The position numbers and the translations under genes are program-made. This document shows positions 1-12,622 of a DNA stretch of 64,000 nucleotides, piece by piece. Within the stretch, counting starts at the first letter, position 1. The number at the start of each line of letters is the position of its first letter. The stretch is from Ypsolopha sequella. Taxonomy: Eukaryota > Arthropoda > Insecta > Lepidoptera > Ypsolophidae. Below the pieces are notes generated by a model. The model saw only the letters and a program-made list of their open reading frames with translations, had not been told where the DNA came from and did not search any database. The stretch is taken from contig OW203992.1 in NCBI GenBank assembly GCA_934047225.1, forward strand, positions 16,357,501 to 16,421,500, in the 5' to 3' direction.

Positions 1-1082
1 TAGTAAAATTTATATATATTTTTTTACAATGTGTCATAAAAATGATTGTGGCATGTATATTACCACTGCCTTATAAAGGCATAATCTCTTTTCAATTATA
101 TTCAAACACAACTAATGTCATAATGTGTTTATTTACCTGAGGTGGATGAAACTTAAGACAATTTTGTCGTAGATAGCGAATACAGTCATATAAAAAAAAG
201 ACAAGAACTCTTTAAAAGGGATAAAAATCTGCTAATAAAACGAAATAGATTTTGATAAAATACTTATACAGATTTTGGAAATAAAAAAAAATTGGGAAAT
301 TAGAATAACACAAGTAACATTTTATTCTTATTCTACACCAGGATACCTACCAATTCCAGAGAATTTATTCTGCTTGTGGACAGACAGACATAACCTAAGC
401 CCACAGTTTTTACGGTTTCTGCCAATGTTAATAAATTTAAGATCTAATAACAACAATCGTTGTTTTAGCCGACACTTTATGTACTCGTTTGTAAAAAAAG
501 TTGCGCGCTTATTTGTGCCAAATTCCTTGTAAATAAAGTAAAGATCTAGAGAATTGTTATATAAAAAATTCTAAAACAGCTATTCTTTTTTCAGTTTTAT
601 GTCTGTTTATGTAGTAATTATATTTTTTTACTTTTGAACGACGACTGTATAAATAAAGGAAGTAAAACAACAGCAAAAAAAAAAAAAGATTTTGATGAAA
701 TTTACTTTCTACTTGTCTGAAAGAGAAAAAAAGTAAAGAAACTGTGTGCCCAGCTCTTTATCCAAAAGCAGTAGACTGATACAATTACATTTTGTATTTC
801 ATTTTTTATATGCTGCACTTTACATAAATATAATTACTTAATTAAACAGTTTTAATCGCTATATTTCGACCACTCAGTGGGGTCGCTATTAGGCGAATAG
901 AAAAATATTATATGATATATATAGATATTTGAAGTTAGTTGGAAGACCGCTGACATATATTGATATAAAAATATAAAAAGTACATTTGAAATCATGAACC
1001 AGACTTTTTTAAGCGAGAATTTAGTCAGCCTATTTGCGCTATTTTGTATTTCAGAGTTAATTTTAAATACCTCGCGTCGTTT

Positions 1083-1604
1083 TTAAGGTTCCGTACACGA
1101 AAAGTGCCGTCTGTCTGTCCGTCCGTCCGTCCGTCTATCACAGGGATCTACAACTTCAGCTGTAATAGGTAGTTAGTTAAAATTTTCACCGAATAATGTG
1201 TTGCTATGGCCTCTACCACTGAAAAAAAAAAAAAATTGAAACCCAAGGAAACCCAAACCCGAGCAAAAAGCCTCGAAAAAATAGCATTTTTTTAACGTTA
1301 TTTGTTTCAACTCTTTCTTAAAGTTGAAACAAGTTTACACATACTTATAAGAAGTTTCAAATTTGGTCTGATTGTAATACATAGTCTAAAGTAAAAGAAC
1401 AAATATTGAAAAATTGGGTTCCTTACTCAGAGGGTACCGAATTGATTGTCAGGCGATGCCATTTTACCGCCTTGTTTTTCGTCGCCTTGATGTTTCTTTG
1501 ACATCTACATTGTTGTTATTTACCATGTTTTTAGGGTTCTGTACCCGTATTGTGTGATGACACAGAACCCTATGTGCGCGAGTCCGACTCGCACTTGGCC
1601 AAAT
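1083..1604 (-). mobile_element. Lepidopteran dispersed element, reverse copy
   Basis: It begins aaggttccgtacacgaaaag with a CTGTCTGTCCGTCCGTCC run and ends gcgcgagtccgactcgcact with TGGCC. These are the ends of a common lepidopteran repeat in reverse orientation relative to 31132-31860. No coding capacity is seen. An internal GGTTCTGTACC motif near 1536 repeats the terminal motif, so two copies may be joined. Confidence 0.5.
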
Positions 1605-2071
1605 TATTTTATTGCCTCTAGACAAAGGGAGGCAGCCAATTAAAAAAAAAATGTCGAATTGCCTCGGCTATGATATAATTGAAGCAGTTTGGTTCTCCGG
1701 AAAGAGGGTCAGATTTTGATGCCGTACAAAAAGATTTGTTGCCATTATTAAAAAACATAGATAAGTAATCAAAAATCTTGTCTTTTACGCTCCAAAACGT
1801 CGCATTTTAACATAGATTTTACTTAAAGAACAACTTTTTTTTCTTGATATTTAAAAAACCATGCTGTTTAAACTGTTCATAAATATTTGAAAAATGCAGT
1901 AGTCTGTAAGATATATAATAAACTATATAGGATAGCAATAAAATGTTAATTCTAGCATTAAAGTGGTCATTTTTCAAGATATTGTTCTAATGTAAAAGGA
2001 TGTTACTCATAGTCATATCATATTCATATTCTTTATCGTATAAACAAAAAACATACGGTATTACTACAAAA

Positions 2072-2346
2072 CGGTGTTTAACTTTAGACAGTATAGCCGA
2101 TTCTGAAGGCTTTAATTTTAGTTTTAGTACTGTCAAAACTAAATTTTCTTCATTGCAAAATAGTCCTTAAATGTTAGGGTTAGAAGTTAAATTACTTTGG
2201 AAAATTTTAAGTTTTGACAGCACTAAAACTAAAATTAAAGCCTTCAGAATCGGCTTTAGTGTTTAAATATTTTGTTGTCCCCTTTTCTTTCATATTGTAA
2301 AAAAGTGACAGCAACAGATTTAAACACTGTCTAATGTTAAACATCA
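2072..2346. repeat. Outer inverted-repeat element hosting a MITE
   Basis: Left end ggtgtttaactttagacagt and right end actgtctaatgttaaacatc are imperfect inverted repeats. A second inner pair is gtgtttaaat and atttaaacac. The AGCCGATTCTG element 2095-2255 sits directly inside the left arm. Confidence 0.55.
2095..2255. repeat. AGCCGATTCTG hairpin MITE, copy 1
   Basis: This 161-bp near-perfect palindrome starts AGCCGATTCTGAAGGC and ends GCCTTCAGAATCGGCT, flanked by TA. The inner arms (GTTTTAGTACTGTCAAAACT and its complement) are also inverted. It belongs to an eight-copy family in this window. It lies inside a second inverted repeat (about 2072-2346), so it is a nested insertion. Confidence 0.85.
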
Positions 2347-2920
2347 TTTAAACACCCTTTTGCATTAACACAGATAATATTTACACATTGTACTTAGAGA
2401 TGTCAGTACATAGGCGAGCTGATCTCATTAAAATAAGATTTTATCCAGCAAACCCGGATTGATATATGGAAGTCATAATTAAAAATTTTATATGCATACG
2501 TGTACAATAAAATATATTACTAGCTCAATAATCCCTCGAGTGCTACTTTAGGAATTTGCAAACACGCTTGGGCATATTTCCATCGCAAAAACGCTTACTT
2601 CATATCAAATTTTCTCAGGAAAAACATTTTACCGTAAGCAAAAATTAAGCGTAAATCGACCCCACCTTATAATTTTCTCTTTGGATATAACCTTTACAGG
2701 GAATAATATGAACTGCCATATCATAACCATTTATACCGTTATGGTATTGAAAAAATGGTTCCGGGTAGCCAGTACAGTTTATTTTTCTATCTCGTTTAAA
2801 TTTGGGCTAAAAATCTTTATAAATTAAGGGCAGTACTATTTTGAAATGTCACACAAGAACCTGTAAGAGACGGACACTCCTGTTAAATTGGATATTATTT
2901 TTATATATTCCTAAATAAGG

Positions 2921-2993
2921 TAATTACAACATAAAAAACGGTTTTATAAGTACCTAAGTTTTTTATCCAATGTTAAAAACCGATGTTGTAATG
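2921..2993. repeat. Short palindromic element with TTACAACAT ends
   Basis: The ends attacaacataaaaaacggt and taaaaaccgatgttgtaatg form an inverted repeat of about 20 bp around a short centre, typical of a small MITE. Confidence 0.55.
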
Positions 2994-5512
2994 TATATTA
3001 AATAATCGAGATTCTGCGCTGTGATTGGCCCAATTTATTATAACACCGACTGGTAAGATAACCAATCAGCGACTAATATTCCTTTTTTGCTTTGGGCTAG
3101 GGCAAAAGTATCTCCGTGCAGCCTCAAGTCCCACAGAACACCTTTAATAAGGGGAACAGCTAAGACCCTTGCCTAAACTTACAGGACCAAAAAAATGAAA
3201 GTCCCGCGCGATTTTTCGTGAAATTGTTATTAAAAAATATATTAATAATGTTACGTAAATACTATTTTTTGATGGTCCTAGATGTAGTTTTGTGTCTAAC
3301 TGGACATAATTCGCCATTGGGACACTCAAGTCTCAATGGCTCTCAATACGTCATAGTCGCACAAAATGCTATTGTTAAAATTTCTTGCCTATTCATGCCT
3401 TAAATCTTATTTATTTTTTATTTATAACACTTTTTGCACATTTACACAAATAACTTAAAAGACAAAAGAAACAATTAAATATGGTGTACAAGGGCGGCAC
3501 TTATTAATATAATAGCAATATCTTCCAGGCAACCCTTGGTAGCTAACAGAAAGATGAACAAAATAACATGTGGATGTGTAAATACTAATCAGAAAATAAT
3601 AGGGAGATCAAGATTAATCTTAGTTAGTTAAAGATCTCTTACTTTTATTATTTCAAAAAATGCGCTTGGGAAACCGAAAAGCCTTACCGCAGCTGTTTTG
3701 GCAGTTCCTTTAGTCGCGACATAACAATGGCAGGACCGATTGAGCTGGAATTTTACATAAAGATTACATGTACATAGAGATAAGGGTTGCCATAATATTC
3801 TAACCAGGACAGCCAACAATTTTTTACTTTTATTTACGCCCACTTAAACAAAAATTAAAAGAGGGTAGCAATCGAATAGTTATTACTAGTGTTTCTTAAT
3901 GTATTTTCGTCACTAAGTTTTAGGACGAATAGCAACCCTAATGAAACACGTAGATGGAAAGTTAATCATCAAAAAAATTAAAAAAATCTTCAAAAATATC
4001 AGATTTTGTTTGGGACATTCATGTGCGTATGAGCATGTTTTAACAAAATTACAGTTTTGATGACAGAACCCGTTCAATGTGTAGTTTTTAACCAACAGTA
4101 TTTTATCTGTTTAATGAAATTTTGCAATATTTATTGTAATTTTATAATATTTTACAATATTACAATTTTATATTTATTTATACATTTAATATTAGTAGCG
4201 TCCATTACAGATTAAAAGAACTTAGGAACAAATTTTCTGAAATAATAAATCTCGAACGAGGCTCGAACACCATTGGCGGCGAAAATTATGTACTAAAGAG
4301 GTCTTAAGGGACAGGTAGTCGCCAACGATCTTGAGTCGACCTCTGTATGGGTACAAATATCGCCAGAAACTATATTTAAATTAGTTCATGTCAGCGCGCG
4401 CTGCATTACGACTTCGCTGCTGGGTCTTCGGATAACGCAAAATAGGAGAAAACAATACTTTTCACATGGACGCGATGGACGGAATAAAAATTCCATAAAT
4501 GATTTTTAGTACAAGAACCGTACATATACCATAAGTAGTTTCAAAGAAATAACCAATTTTACTTCATTTTAGTGTAAAAACAGCTTTAAACAGTATTTTC
4601 ATGCTGTTTCTTATACACGAGAATAAATTATTATAATATTGTTTATTATGGTTTAACTAACAATATATAATATTTGTATTAGAAAGAATTCCGTTTAAGA
4701 GAAATAAGTTAATCAATACAGTCAGTTTCGGATGACGCTGGAAGACCCGCCTTAAGCCCCCAGTCATAGATTGTTTTTATGTTATCTGTTATTTTTTTTA
4801 TTTTCGGGGTGGGCTTTTTACCTTGAAGTCAAGTTAAGGGGGACTTAAGTCCCAAAGCGCCCCCCCTCCCCTTCTTCCGGCCAATGTCGAACACGGATCT
4901 TTGTCTATCGCGGGACAGCGATTTATCCAGTTTGTCTTCATCGACTCTTTCAAATTTTGTAACTGCTTACTTGATACATCCACAATCATAGAACGCTTAC
5001 GAGGGCTATTAAAATATGTCAGTTTCCCAATCGATATTTATATGTAAATACATACATTATTAATTTATTACTGATTATTTACATGCATTTTATATAACAA
5101 TAATTTGATTATTTTACTTATTGTCTTTTCATTAGTTGGCTGTAATTTTTTTTTCCAAATAATTTGTTTTTCTGCTGTTTTGGGGTTTTTAGTTTACATT
5201 ATTTATTTATCGGCTTGCAAGACTAAAATAATTTCAAAATAGTCAAGTTTAAAAACTCAAAGGCAAAATCCCCAAAACCATGAATAACTTTCATTATGAA
5301 AGAAATGTCTTTTGCCTTCTTCCAGAGGCTATTCCTACTTTGTTAATTGGTTGATACTGTTGGAATGCATAACAGAATGGAAGTATAAATTTGAAATCTC
5401 AGAGAAAAATAATTTTAGACTGGATTCCAAGACGTACCTCTTCTACCTATCGCGGGCCAGTGAACATCTACTTTGATTAATAGTGTTTAATTCACTGTAT
5501 GCATGCAATTTC

Positions 5513-5880
5513 TCATCCATCCATCCATCAGCCTAGTTCGTCCACTGCTGTACATAAGCCTTTCCAGGACTTCGCCACTCCCGGCGGTCAACCTGGAAGA
5601 ATTGTCCATACTCACACACGCTGGGCAGGCGGGTTGGTGAGCGCGGTGCCGGAACCATCGCATTAGTGACGCCGCTGCCCGTCACCAGTCTGTTCCATAT
5701 AAGGCCCGGCTATTAGAGATGGATATACTGCCATCCATCGGTCCCAGGCATGGTGGGCCTCCTGGTTTTTTGCCTGTGAGCTGTCCTCTTACTCTCCCCC
5801 GAATTACTTCGAGGGGGTCTCCAAGTAAGATGGTGGTACCTCCACAGTCGAGCCCGGCATCAGCTCTACCACCTTGTAAA
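5513..5880 (+). repeat. GC-rich dispersed repeat R-B, copy 1
   Basis: It starts with a CATC microsatellite, then ccatactcacacacgctggg, gtcaccagtctgttccatat, cggtcccaggcatggtggg and gtcgagcccggcatcagctc. Copies are at 44228-44450 (plus) and 53936-54290 (minus). It is GC-rich against an AT-rich background. The conserved order suggests a retroposon family with decayed coding capacity. Confidence 0.7.
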
Positions 5881-6123
5881 TTTCATCCTTTCAATTTCTC
5901 ATATGAATAAATTTGTTTAATATTTTGTAGCCAAATCGATACAGACAGACTTGCAAAATGAAGTTATACTTGCCTGTGAGGTGAAACGCACAGGAATGCC
6001 ATACATTTGACTATTTGACTCGACTTTTCGATTCGATTTGGGTGATTTTTTACACAGCATAGGTATATAAGTTTGCATCTTTTTGAATCTTCCCTTTTTT
6101 TCTTTGTGATAAACCATGTCCGA

Positions 6124-6416
6124 ATCGTCATCATCATTGGGTGTCATCTTCAAAATGAAGCTTGGAGGTCAGTAAGCTAAATTGCTTGCGATCCATTGCT
6201 GTATCCTTCAAGTCTCTAAAGCTTTTAGTCCAGTCCACTCTTTGCTGTCATCTATCCATTTGTAACGTTGACGTCCTGGTGCTCTTTTTCCGGGAATCGT
6301 GCCCTTGAGGATTAACCTTGAAAATTTGTAGAGGGAACCTCTTTGCAAATGCCCGAAAAAGGCTGGCTTCGTTTTCATGATAATTGACATCAGCTCCCGT
6401 TTGCGATTGGCCATTT
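6124..6416 (-). mobile_element. Non-LTR retrotransposon C-terminal fragment
   Basis: The minus frame from 6414 reads FFGHLQRGSLYKFSRLILKG, then TIPGKRAPGRQRYKWIDDSK and EWTG. This is the GH--R------LI--G---G-R--GR-R--W-DD---WTG signature of the region after the reverse transcriptase of non-LTR elements. A one-base shift after WTG leads to RDLKDTAMDRKQFSLLTSKL in the next frame, then stop codons. The element is 5'-truncated and frameshifted, hence inactive. Confidence 0.75.
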
Positions 6417-6780
6417 TATGGACTTTGACATTTGTCAGAATGGTCCCCCCCCCTAAAATTAAATCCTGGATCCGCCCCTAAACACTTACGCTCAGCGCCA
6501 GTTTTGTCCAGTTCATCTAACTTCATCGCAGCGACGTCCTAATGATATCCTACAAGCTTGTGAAATACAGCTAACATTGAAAAGTGGATCAAAATCCGTT
6601 AAAATTCTCAAGTTTTATAAGATTTACAAACGATTAATAACTTAATATTAACCCCCAATTTCACGTTTGAGAATATTAAGTTGAGCGTTGCTTGGGTATG
6701 AAACGCCGCGAGATACGAGTATTACTTAGCGAGATTTTTAAATTTAGAAACAGGTATTTAACTAAGTATTGGGTACTTAC

Positions 6781-7570
6781 CTATGAAATTGCCGATATGT
6801 TCTTACAGATTCATGAGTTCATAATTCCTGTAATTCAATAGCTATTACCATTATTTCTTTTTGTTTGAAAGTTGACTTCAAGATTTTACATCTACGTATT
6901 AAATTTTGTTTTATTTAAATTTTAGTTAAATTATTATCCATTTCCATGATAAGATCCGTAATGTTTTTTTACAGATGACACTTTTCAAAAATGAAATTAA
7001 TGTTGCTGTTGGCTTAAGAGGCCATGGAAATTTTATTTTTGTCACTGTCACTCCAAGCCAAAACACGCTCAGTGCGATAGGGGCGGATTCAGGGCGAAAG
7101 CAAAAAATGTTAGTTTTATAATTTTTATAAAAAAACTAAAATAGTTAGCGAAATTTCAAATATCAAATACCTAGATATTGTTGAAACACACCTAATAAAA
7201 TATGTTTGAGTTCTGTATATGGTTCCTATTCGTCAAACGAGGAGAAAAAGTGTGTTTGAAGACCTCATTTCAACAATTATTTCTATCGAGGAAAATTTAT
7301 CTAAACATGTTTTCCAATTTCAAAACCTAGATCATATAGTCAAAATGCATATACCAGAAACTGATTATAATTTTCCGTGTATTTCATGAAATGCACAGAA
7401 AAGAAACACCCGTATTTTTTTCGCATATCGCCTTAATGTTTTCTCATTCATACACAGAAAAAAAAGGAAAAATCTGGATTCGTCATCCCCAAAAAAAAAT
7501 TCAAAAATTTTAATAACTGAAAATTGAGGTTTCTTAAAATACAAAACGGACATTTCATAGGTTTGCACAT
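6781..7570. repeat. Dispersed repeat R-C, copy 1 (longest)
   Basis: Blocks include tgaaattgccgatatgttct, tccatttccatgataagat, acgaggagaaaaagtgtgtt and aggaaaatttatctaaacat. The left part recurs at 16507-16920 and the right part at 18479-18860, so the three copies overlap as parts of one longer element. No protein was recognised. Confidence 0.65.
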
Positions 7571-9790
7571 AATATTTTATAAGTACCTACACAATTAAAA
7601 TATTGAAGCTGAAGATCAAAAATGTACTTAAAATCTAACACTAACAGTAAATCTTTAGATCTCGAATTCAAAGAGCTACTACAATGAAGCTTTTACAAAA
7701 TACTCGTAGCGACATCTGTTGCCGAGTAGCTAAAAACTCTCATAGGCACCGAGTTTACCTACAAACTTTATACAAAGTTCGCGCTTACTTATTTCGTATG
7801 TCTTGGTTTTTAGGGTTCTGTTAAGATATCTGTAGTAATAGTATATACTTATATGTACCTACAAACTAAATCTTTACGATGTAATATATCATACTTTGAA
7901 TTTTTACCAAAGTTATTTTGAAAAGTACAGCGACAGCGAAACCATTTTTTGAAATGATAACTTCTTCAGGCGTGTTGAGCGATTTTTGGTGGGGAAAAGT
8001 TCGCGTCACCGTCACCTATGCTATTTAGACACTAACGTTTCCACTTCTGTCGGCAGTACCCATGACTGCTTATGTTTTTCATGTAACAGAAACAAACTAA
8101 CTATGCACCTTTAACTAAAGCCGGTTCCTGATACTAGATATAGATTTATTATTTACCTAGGTATACGTGTGTGCGTAAAGTGATTGCATCATAGGTCCCA
8201 GCCACGTTCTGCAGGGCTATTCCGGAGAAACAGTCGAAGCGAGATTTCTAAAACTAGAGCTATGTTTTTTATTATCGAGAAGGCTAATTCGACAGACTGA
8301 GAATTACCCTTCTGGACTGCGATATATTGTTATAGCGACAATGATGAAAGCGATGAAGTAAGGAACCATTGCCGCGGGTAGAATTCGTACTTTAACAGCT
8401 TTTTTAATGTTTTGAAATATGATATGTTAATTATATTTGACAAAAACTGGACATGGATTAATCATTTCTTGTATGTAAGCATAATCAGAAGAAATTATTG
8501 TATGAATAAACTAACCCGTTTAGTTTTTTTTTTAATAAAATTAAGTCATCATCATACGGCATAGCACATAACATTTTTTTAAGTTTTTCTATCTTAACTA
8601 AGATGATTAACGAGGATGTGTATTTTTTCAATATTCCACATTTGTCTATTAAATTACATAATCGCGTGTTTTGCTAGGTTTTCCTTATAAGATACTCGTA
8701 ACTTAATCAAACATAAAAAAACACATAGGTAGATAGGTAGTTATTCACAATTGATTGTTCTGAAAAGTCCTGATTATTTCATTAATATGAATCGATTGGA
8801 AGAAGCAAATATCAGGTCGTCGTAGTCAAAAAGATTAAGAAATAATTTGACTCAAGATAGTTTCTTTTTGTAAAGGCCTGGCGTAAAGCTTTTTATAGAT
8901 TCTTATAAATGTCCAGTTATAATTTATCGAAACTATTTAAATATCTATTTACACTCGTATATAAAAATAAAAATCAAAGAGGTTGCCACGTCGTTAGGGC
9001 CAAGGTTAGGGAAAAATCAATAAAGGGCGAGCTCAACGTCCCTTTTTTACACAACTATTCAGATTACGGGTTAAAAAAGAGTAGGAGAAAGTGCTTTTTT
9101 AGAATCTAAATAAACGGTTTTATTCGTAAACCGATTTACTGTATTTGTTACATTTGTGAGTCCTAAGTGGTATGTAAAAATACAAACGAACTAAAAATAG
9201 ATTCAAAGGGATGTTCTGTTCCTTGGTTTGTTTCAGAGAACTTTGTCTCAATAAATAACAATATTAGTAGGTACCTAAACAAACGGGCCGTCAACTGTTG
9301 ATTATATGAGAAAGTTATCTTTATTTTGACAAGGTCAAGATTCACTTTCCGCGTCTTCAATTAACGATGCTATTTAGGCCTATGAATTGATTTCTTAATT
9401 AATACCTTTTCATAATGTTTCCTCTGCTTGTTCTGATTATATTTTATAAAAAACATTTTCATCTTTTTAAATATGTAGAAAAAGCAAAGATTTATAGTTT
9501 ACATGCAACATAGCCAAAAAAATATTCCTACGTCCGACTTTTCCGAGTTATAATAATTTTATGAAAATGGAGTTGCATTGTGTTATAATTTATTATAACT
9601 AAATCATGTCACTTCGGGTTTACATGTATCACGTATTGAATGAGCAATTAGTAAATTACGTGTTTTATACCACTCGTAAAGAAACATAATTTCCTACATT
9701 TTTTTCCATGCATACATATGCATATGCATACACACATACATACTACAAATAATTACTGTAAACAATTAACCTATATTTTCTTTGTCGTAG

Positions 9791-12622
9791 GTGAAAGTTC
9801 GGGGTCGTGTTCGGAAGAAGATATCAGCAATGCCATATCAGAAGATACCAGACACCGCGCCGAGGCGCACATGTGTCCTCGATGCCAGGAGCAGTTCGAG
9901 AACATTCACGAATTTATTCACCACAAACGAATATGTGATGAGAAAGCCCTCCAAATGGGAGAGGAGAGAATGCACTCCGATCCGGAAGAGATGGTCGTCT
10001 CAGGAGACGAGGAGATGGATGAACCTAACAAAAGATTAGAGCAAGTTCGAAGGCATCGACAAGATGCTGAAAATAACAATAGTCTCGAAGATGGCGAGGC
10101 AGAAGTGCCTGAAGCCGATGTGCCACCGGTCGGGCTTCCTTTCCCCGTCGCGAGCCATGTGACCCTGGAAGCTCTACAAAATACCAAAGTAGCCGTAGCT
10201 CAATTTGCCGCAACTGCAATGGCTAACAACGCAGACAACGAAGCAGCTTTACATGAACTTGCCGTACTACAAAGTACATTATTTACGCTGCAGCACCAAC
10301 AAGTATTCCAATTGCAACTGATAAGACAGTTACAAAATCAGTTATCACTAACAAGAAGAAAAGATGACGAAGAAAGCCCTCCGCCAAGCGAACAGGAGAT
10401 AAGCATGCCAGGGCCACCCGCTCGCTCGCCGTCACCGCCTCGCCCGCCACGGGAGCCAACTCCTGCCGCTCCTACTCCCCCCGCTAGCCAAAACTTGCCT
10501 TCGAGCCATGGGCATCACGCTCATAAAACGGAACCGCTTTCCGTCCCCAAAATTCCTACTTCAACGCCACCTAGTATGTCCCATCCACCTTACAGTTCCA
10601 TATCGTCATCGTTAGCATCAACGATCATCACGAATAATGATCCACCGCCGTCCCTTAATGCACCAAATACTCTAGAAATGCTCCAAAAACGGGCCCAGGA
10701 AGTACTCGACAACGCATCGCAAGGCCTGCTAGCAAATAATCTCGCTGATGAACTAGCGTTTAGAAAATCTGGAAAAGTATCACCTTACGATGGAAAGAGT
10801 GGAGGACGCAATGAGCCATTTTTCAAACACCGTTGCAGATACTGCGGAAAAGTTTTCGGAAGCGACTCAGCTCTACAAATCCACATTCGTTCGCACACAG
10901 GTGAACGACCTTTTAAATGTAATGTTTGTGGGTCCCGGTTTACAACCAAAGGAAACCTTAAAGTACACTTCCAAAGACATACTGCAAAGTTCCCGCATGT
11001 AAAGATGAATCCTAATCCCATACCAGAACATTTGGATAAATATCATCCTCCGCTACTGGCACAACTGTCTCCGGGACCAATCCCCGGCATGCCACCTCAT
11101 CCACTACAGTTTAATTCTGGTGGACCTTCGCCATTTCCACCTGGTTTGCCGCTGTACAGGCCGCCACACCATGACTTATTGCCACCACGTCCACTTGGTG
11201 ATAAACCCTTACCACCGCATCCGCTCTTCGCAATGAGAGAAGAACAAGATGCCCCAGCCGATCTCAGCAAACCATCTGCCCCAAGTCCTTTACGACCAGC
11301 GCCGGATATGTTTAAATCTGAACCGCATGACGAAGAAAGCCACCGAGATTCTAGTTTCGAAGAAACAGACAGAGTTTCACCAAAACGCGAACCTGAAGAA
11401 AATGACGCTCCACACGATACTGAACAAGAACGATATCCATCGACGTCACCGTACGATGACTGCAGCATGGACTCGAAGTACAGCAACGAAGACCAAATTG
11501 GCAGGGAAAGCCCTCACGTGAAGCCTGATCCAGACCAACCGGAGAACCTTTCAAGTAAGAACTCATCGATATCTGGATCAATCCCAATAGCAACGGGGCT
11601 TCGTACTTATCCTTCATATCCTTTGTTTCGTCATTCTCCACCTAGTAGTATATCCTCCGGTAGTTTAACGCCTTTCCAAAATATTTCTTATGGCGGCGTC
11701 GTAGACGCGGAATTAACTCGAGACCCTTTGTTTTATAATGCACTTTTGCCACGTCCGGGTAGCAATGACAATTCCTGGGAAAGTCTAATAGAAATAAATA
11801 GAACATCTGAAACATCAAAATTACAACAGTTAGTAGACAATATCGATAACAAAGTAAGCGATCCAAACGAATGCATAGTGTGTCACCGAGTTCTTTCTTG
11901 CAAAAGTGCTTTACAGATGCACTATCGAACGCATACTGGTGAAAGGCCCTTTCGATGTAAACTATGCGGCCGATCCTTTACCACTAAAGGAAACTTAAAG
12001 ACACATATGGGCGTTCATAGGATAAAACCACCCTCTTTAATGTTACATCAATGTCCAGTATGCCATAAAAAGTTTTCTGATCCCTCTATTCTACATCAAC
12101 ATATACGCCTACACACCGGTGAAGGTGTCAATATTCCCTTCAATCAAGCACACGGTCCGAACGTCATCGGTTTCCCGACCCCCAACAACGAGCCCCAATC
12201 TGACGTCATCGACTTCAACATTCCCTTCCATCCTTTCCGCCCTCCATCCATTCCCGGCGACCGACGGGCGGACTCCCGCGTGACTGACGACGAGAGCGGC
12301 CGGGACGACCGCGAGCCCGCTGACCGGGAGTTCGACGACGAATCAGATCCGAAGGATCGTCGAACTTCGCCGCTCTCCGTCTCCGCCTCGGCGTCAGAGT
12401 GCGAAGTTAAAATCTTCACCACAACGGCTTCCCTCCCATCGGCGACAGGTTCGGAGAGCGGGCGGAGCGCGCGAGGCACGCCGCCATCCCCAGCGCTGTC
12501 GACGCCGCCGCCGCGGCTGCCACACCACTCGCCGCTGCCATCGCCACCCACGCCGCTGGCAGCGCTCGGAGCTCTCGGCGGATCGCCGTTCAGCCCGCTA
12601 GGACTAGCTTTCCCTCCCGCAG
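9791..12622 (+). CDS. sal: spalt large exon: C2HC finger, Gln-rich region, finger pair 1, finger pair 2 plus single finger
   Basis: This exon carries most of the protein. An N-terminal C2HC finger ([14 protein letters not shown]) is followed by an acidic stretch. Next comes the conserved Gln-rich region ([19 protein letters not shown]), which mediates dimerisation in family members. Finger pair 1 is at about 10834-10980 and pair 2 with the extra finger at about 11872-12114; both have the TGERPF linker. Two candidate CtBP-docking motifs of PxDLS type lie between them: PADLS at 11254-11268 and PENLS at 11539-11553. The segment after 12160 is rich in Pro, Ser and acidic residues and is strongly GC-biased, unlike its surroundings. 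The donor is GCAG|GTATGC in phase 1. Without splicing the frame stops three codons later at 12631. The open frame also extends upstream to 9718, but those residues read through the acceptor. Confidence 0.95.

Larger units (their letters stand above)
1..9790. other. Repeat-rich non-coding stretch, probably spalt intron 1
   Basis: No coding exon could be supported here; the open frames are short, AT-rich and unlike known proteins. The first well-defined spalt exon begins at 9791 behind a pyrimidine-rich acceptor ending in tag and starts in phase 1, so an upstream coding exon must exist. In spalt/SALL genes that exon is short and encodes the basic N-terminal peptide; I did not find it here, so it probably lies to the left of the window and this stretch is intronic. 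It contains several recognisable repeats, listed separately. The remainder shows nothing specific. Confidence 0.6.

Noticed and set aside
5719..5910. 63-codon plus-strand frame, GC-rich
   Set aside because: It lies in a dispersed repeat with two further copies in the window that do not preserve the frame.
9718..9790. N-terminal extension of the spalt open frame from an ATG at 9718
   Set aside because: The residues ([13 protein letters not shown]...) read through AT-rich intron and a clear acceptor (ttctttgtcgtag) at 9790. Spalt proteins do not start this way, so it is accidental.
11097..11486. 129-codon antisense frame over the spalt large exon
   Set aside because: It is a shadow of the GC-rich spalt coding sequence: Ser/Gly-rich with no domain. 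The sense strand has the real protein.
12144..12551. 135-codon antisense frame over spalt
   Set aside because: Same reason: it mirrors the Pro/Ser-rich spalt linker and has no independent support.
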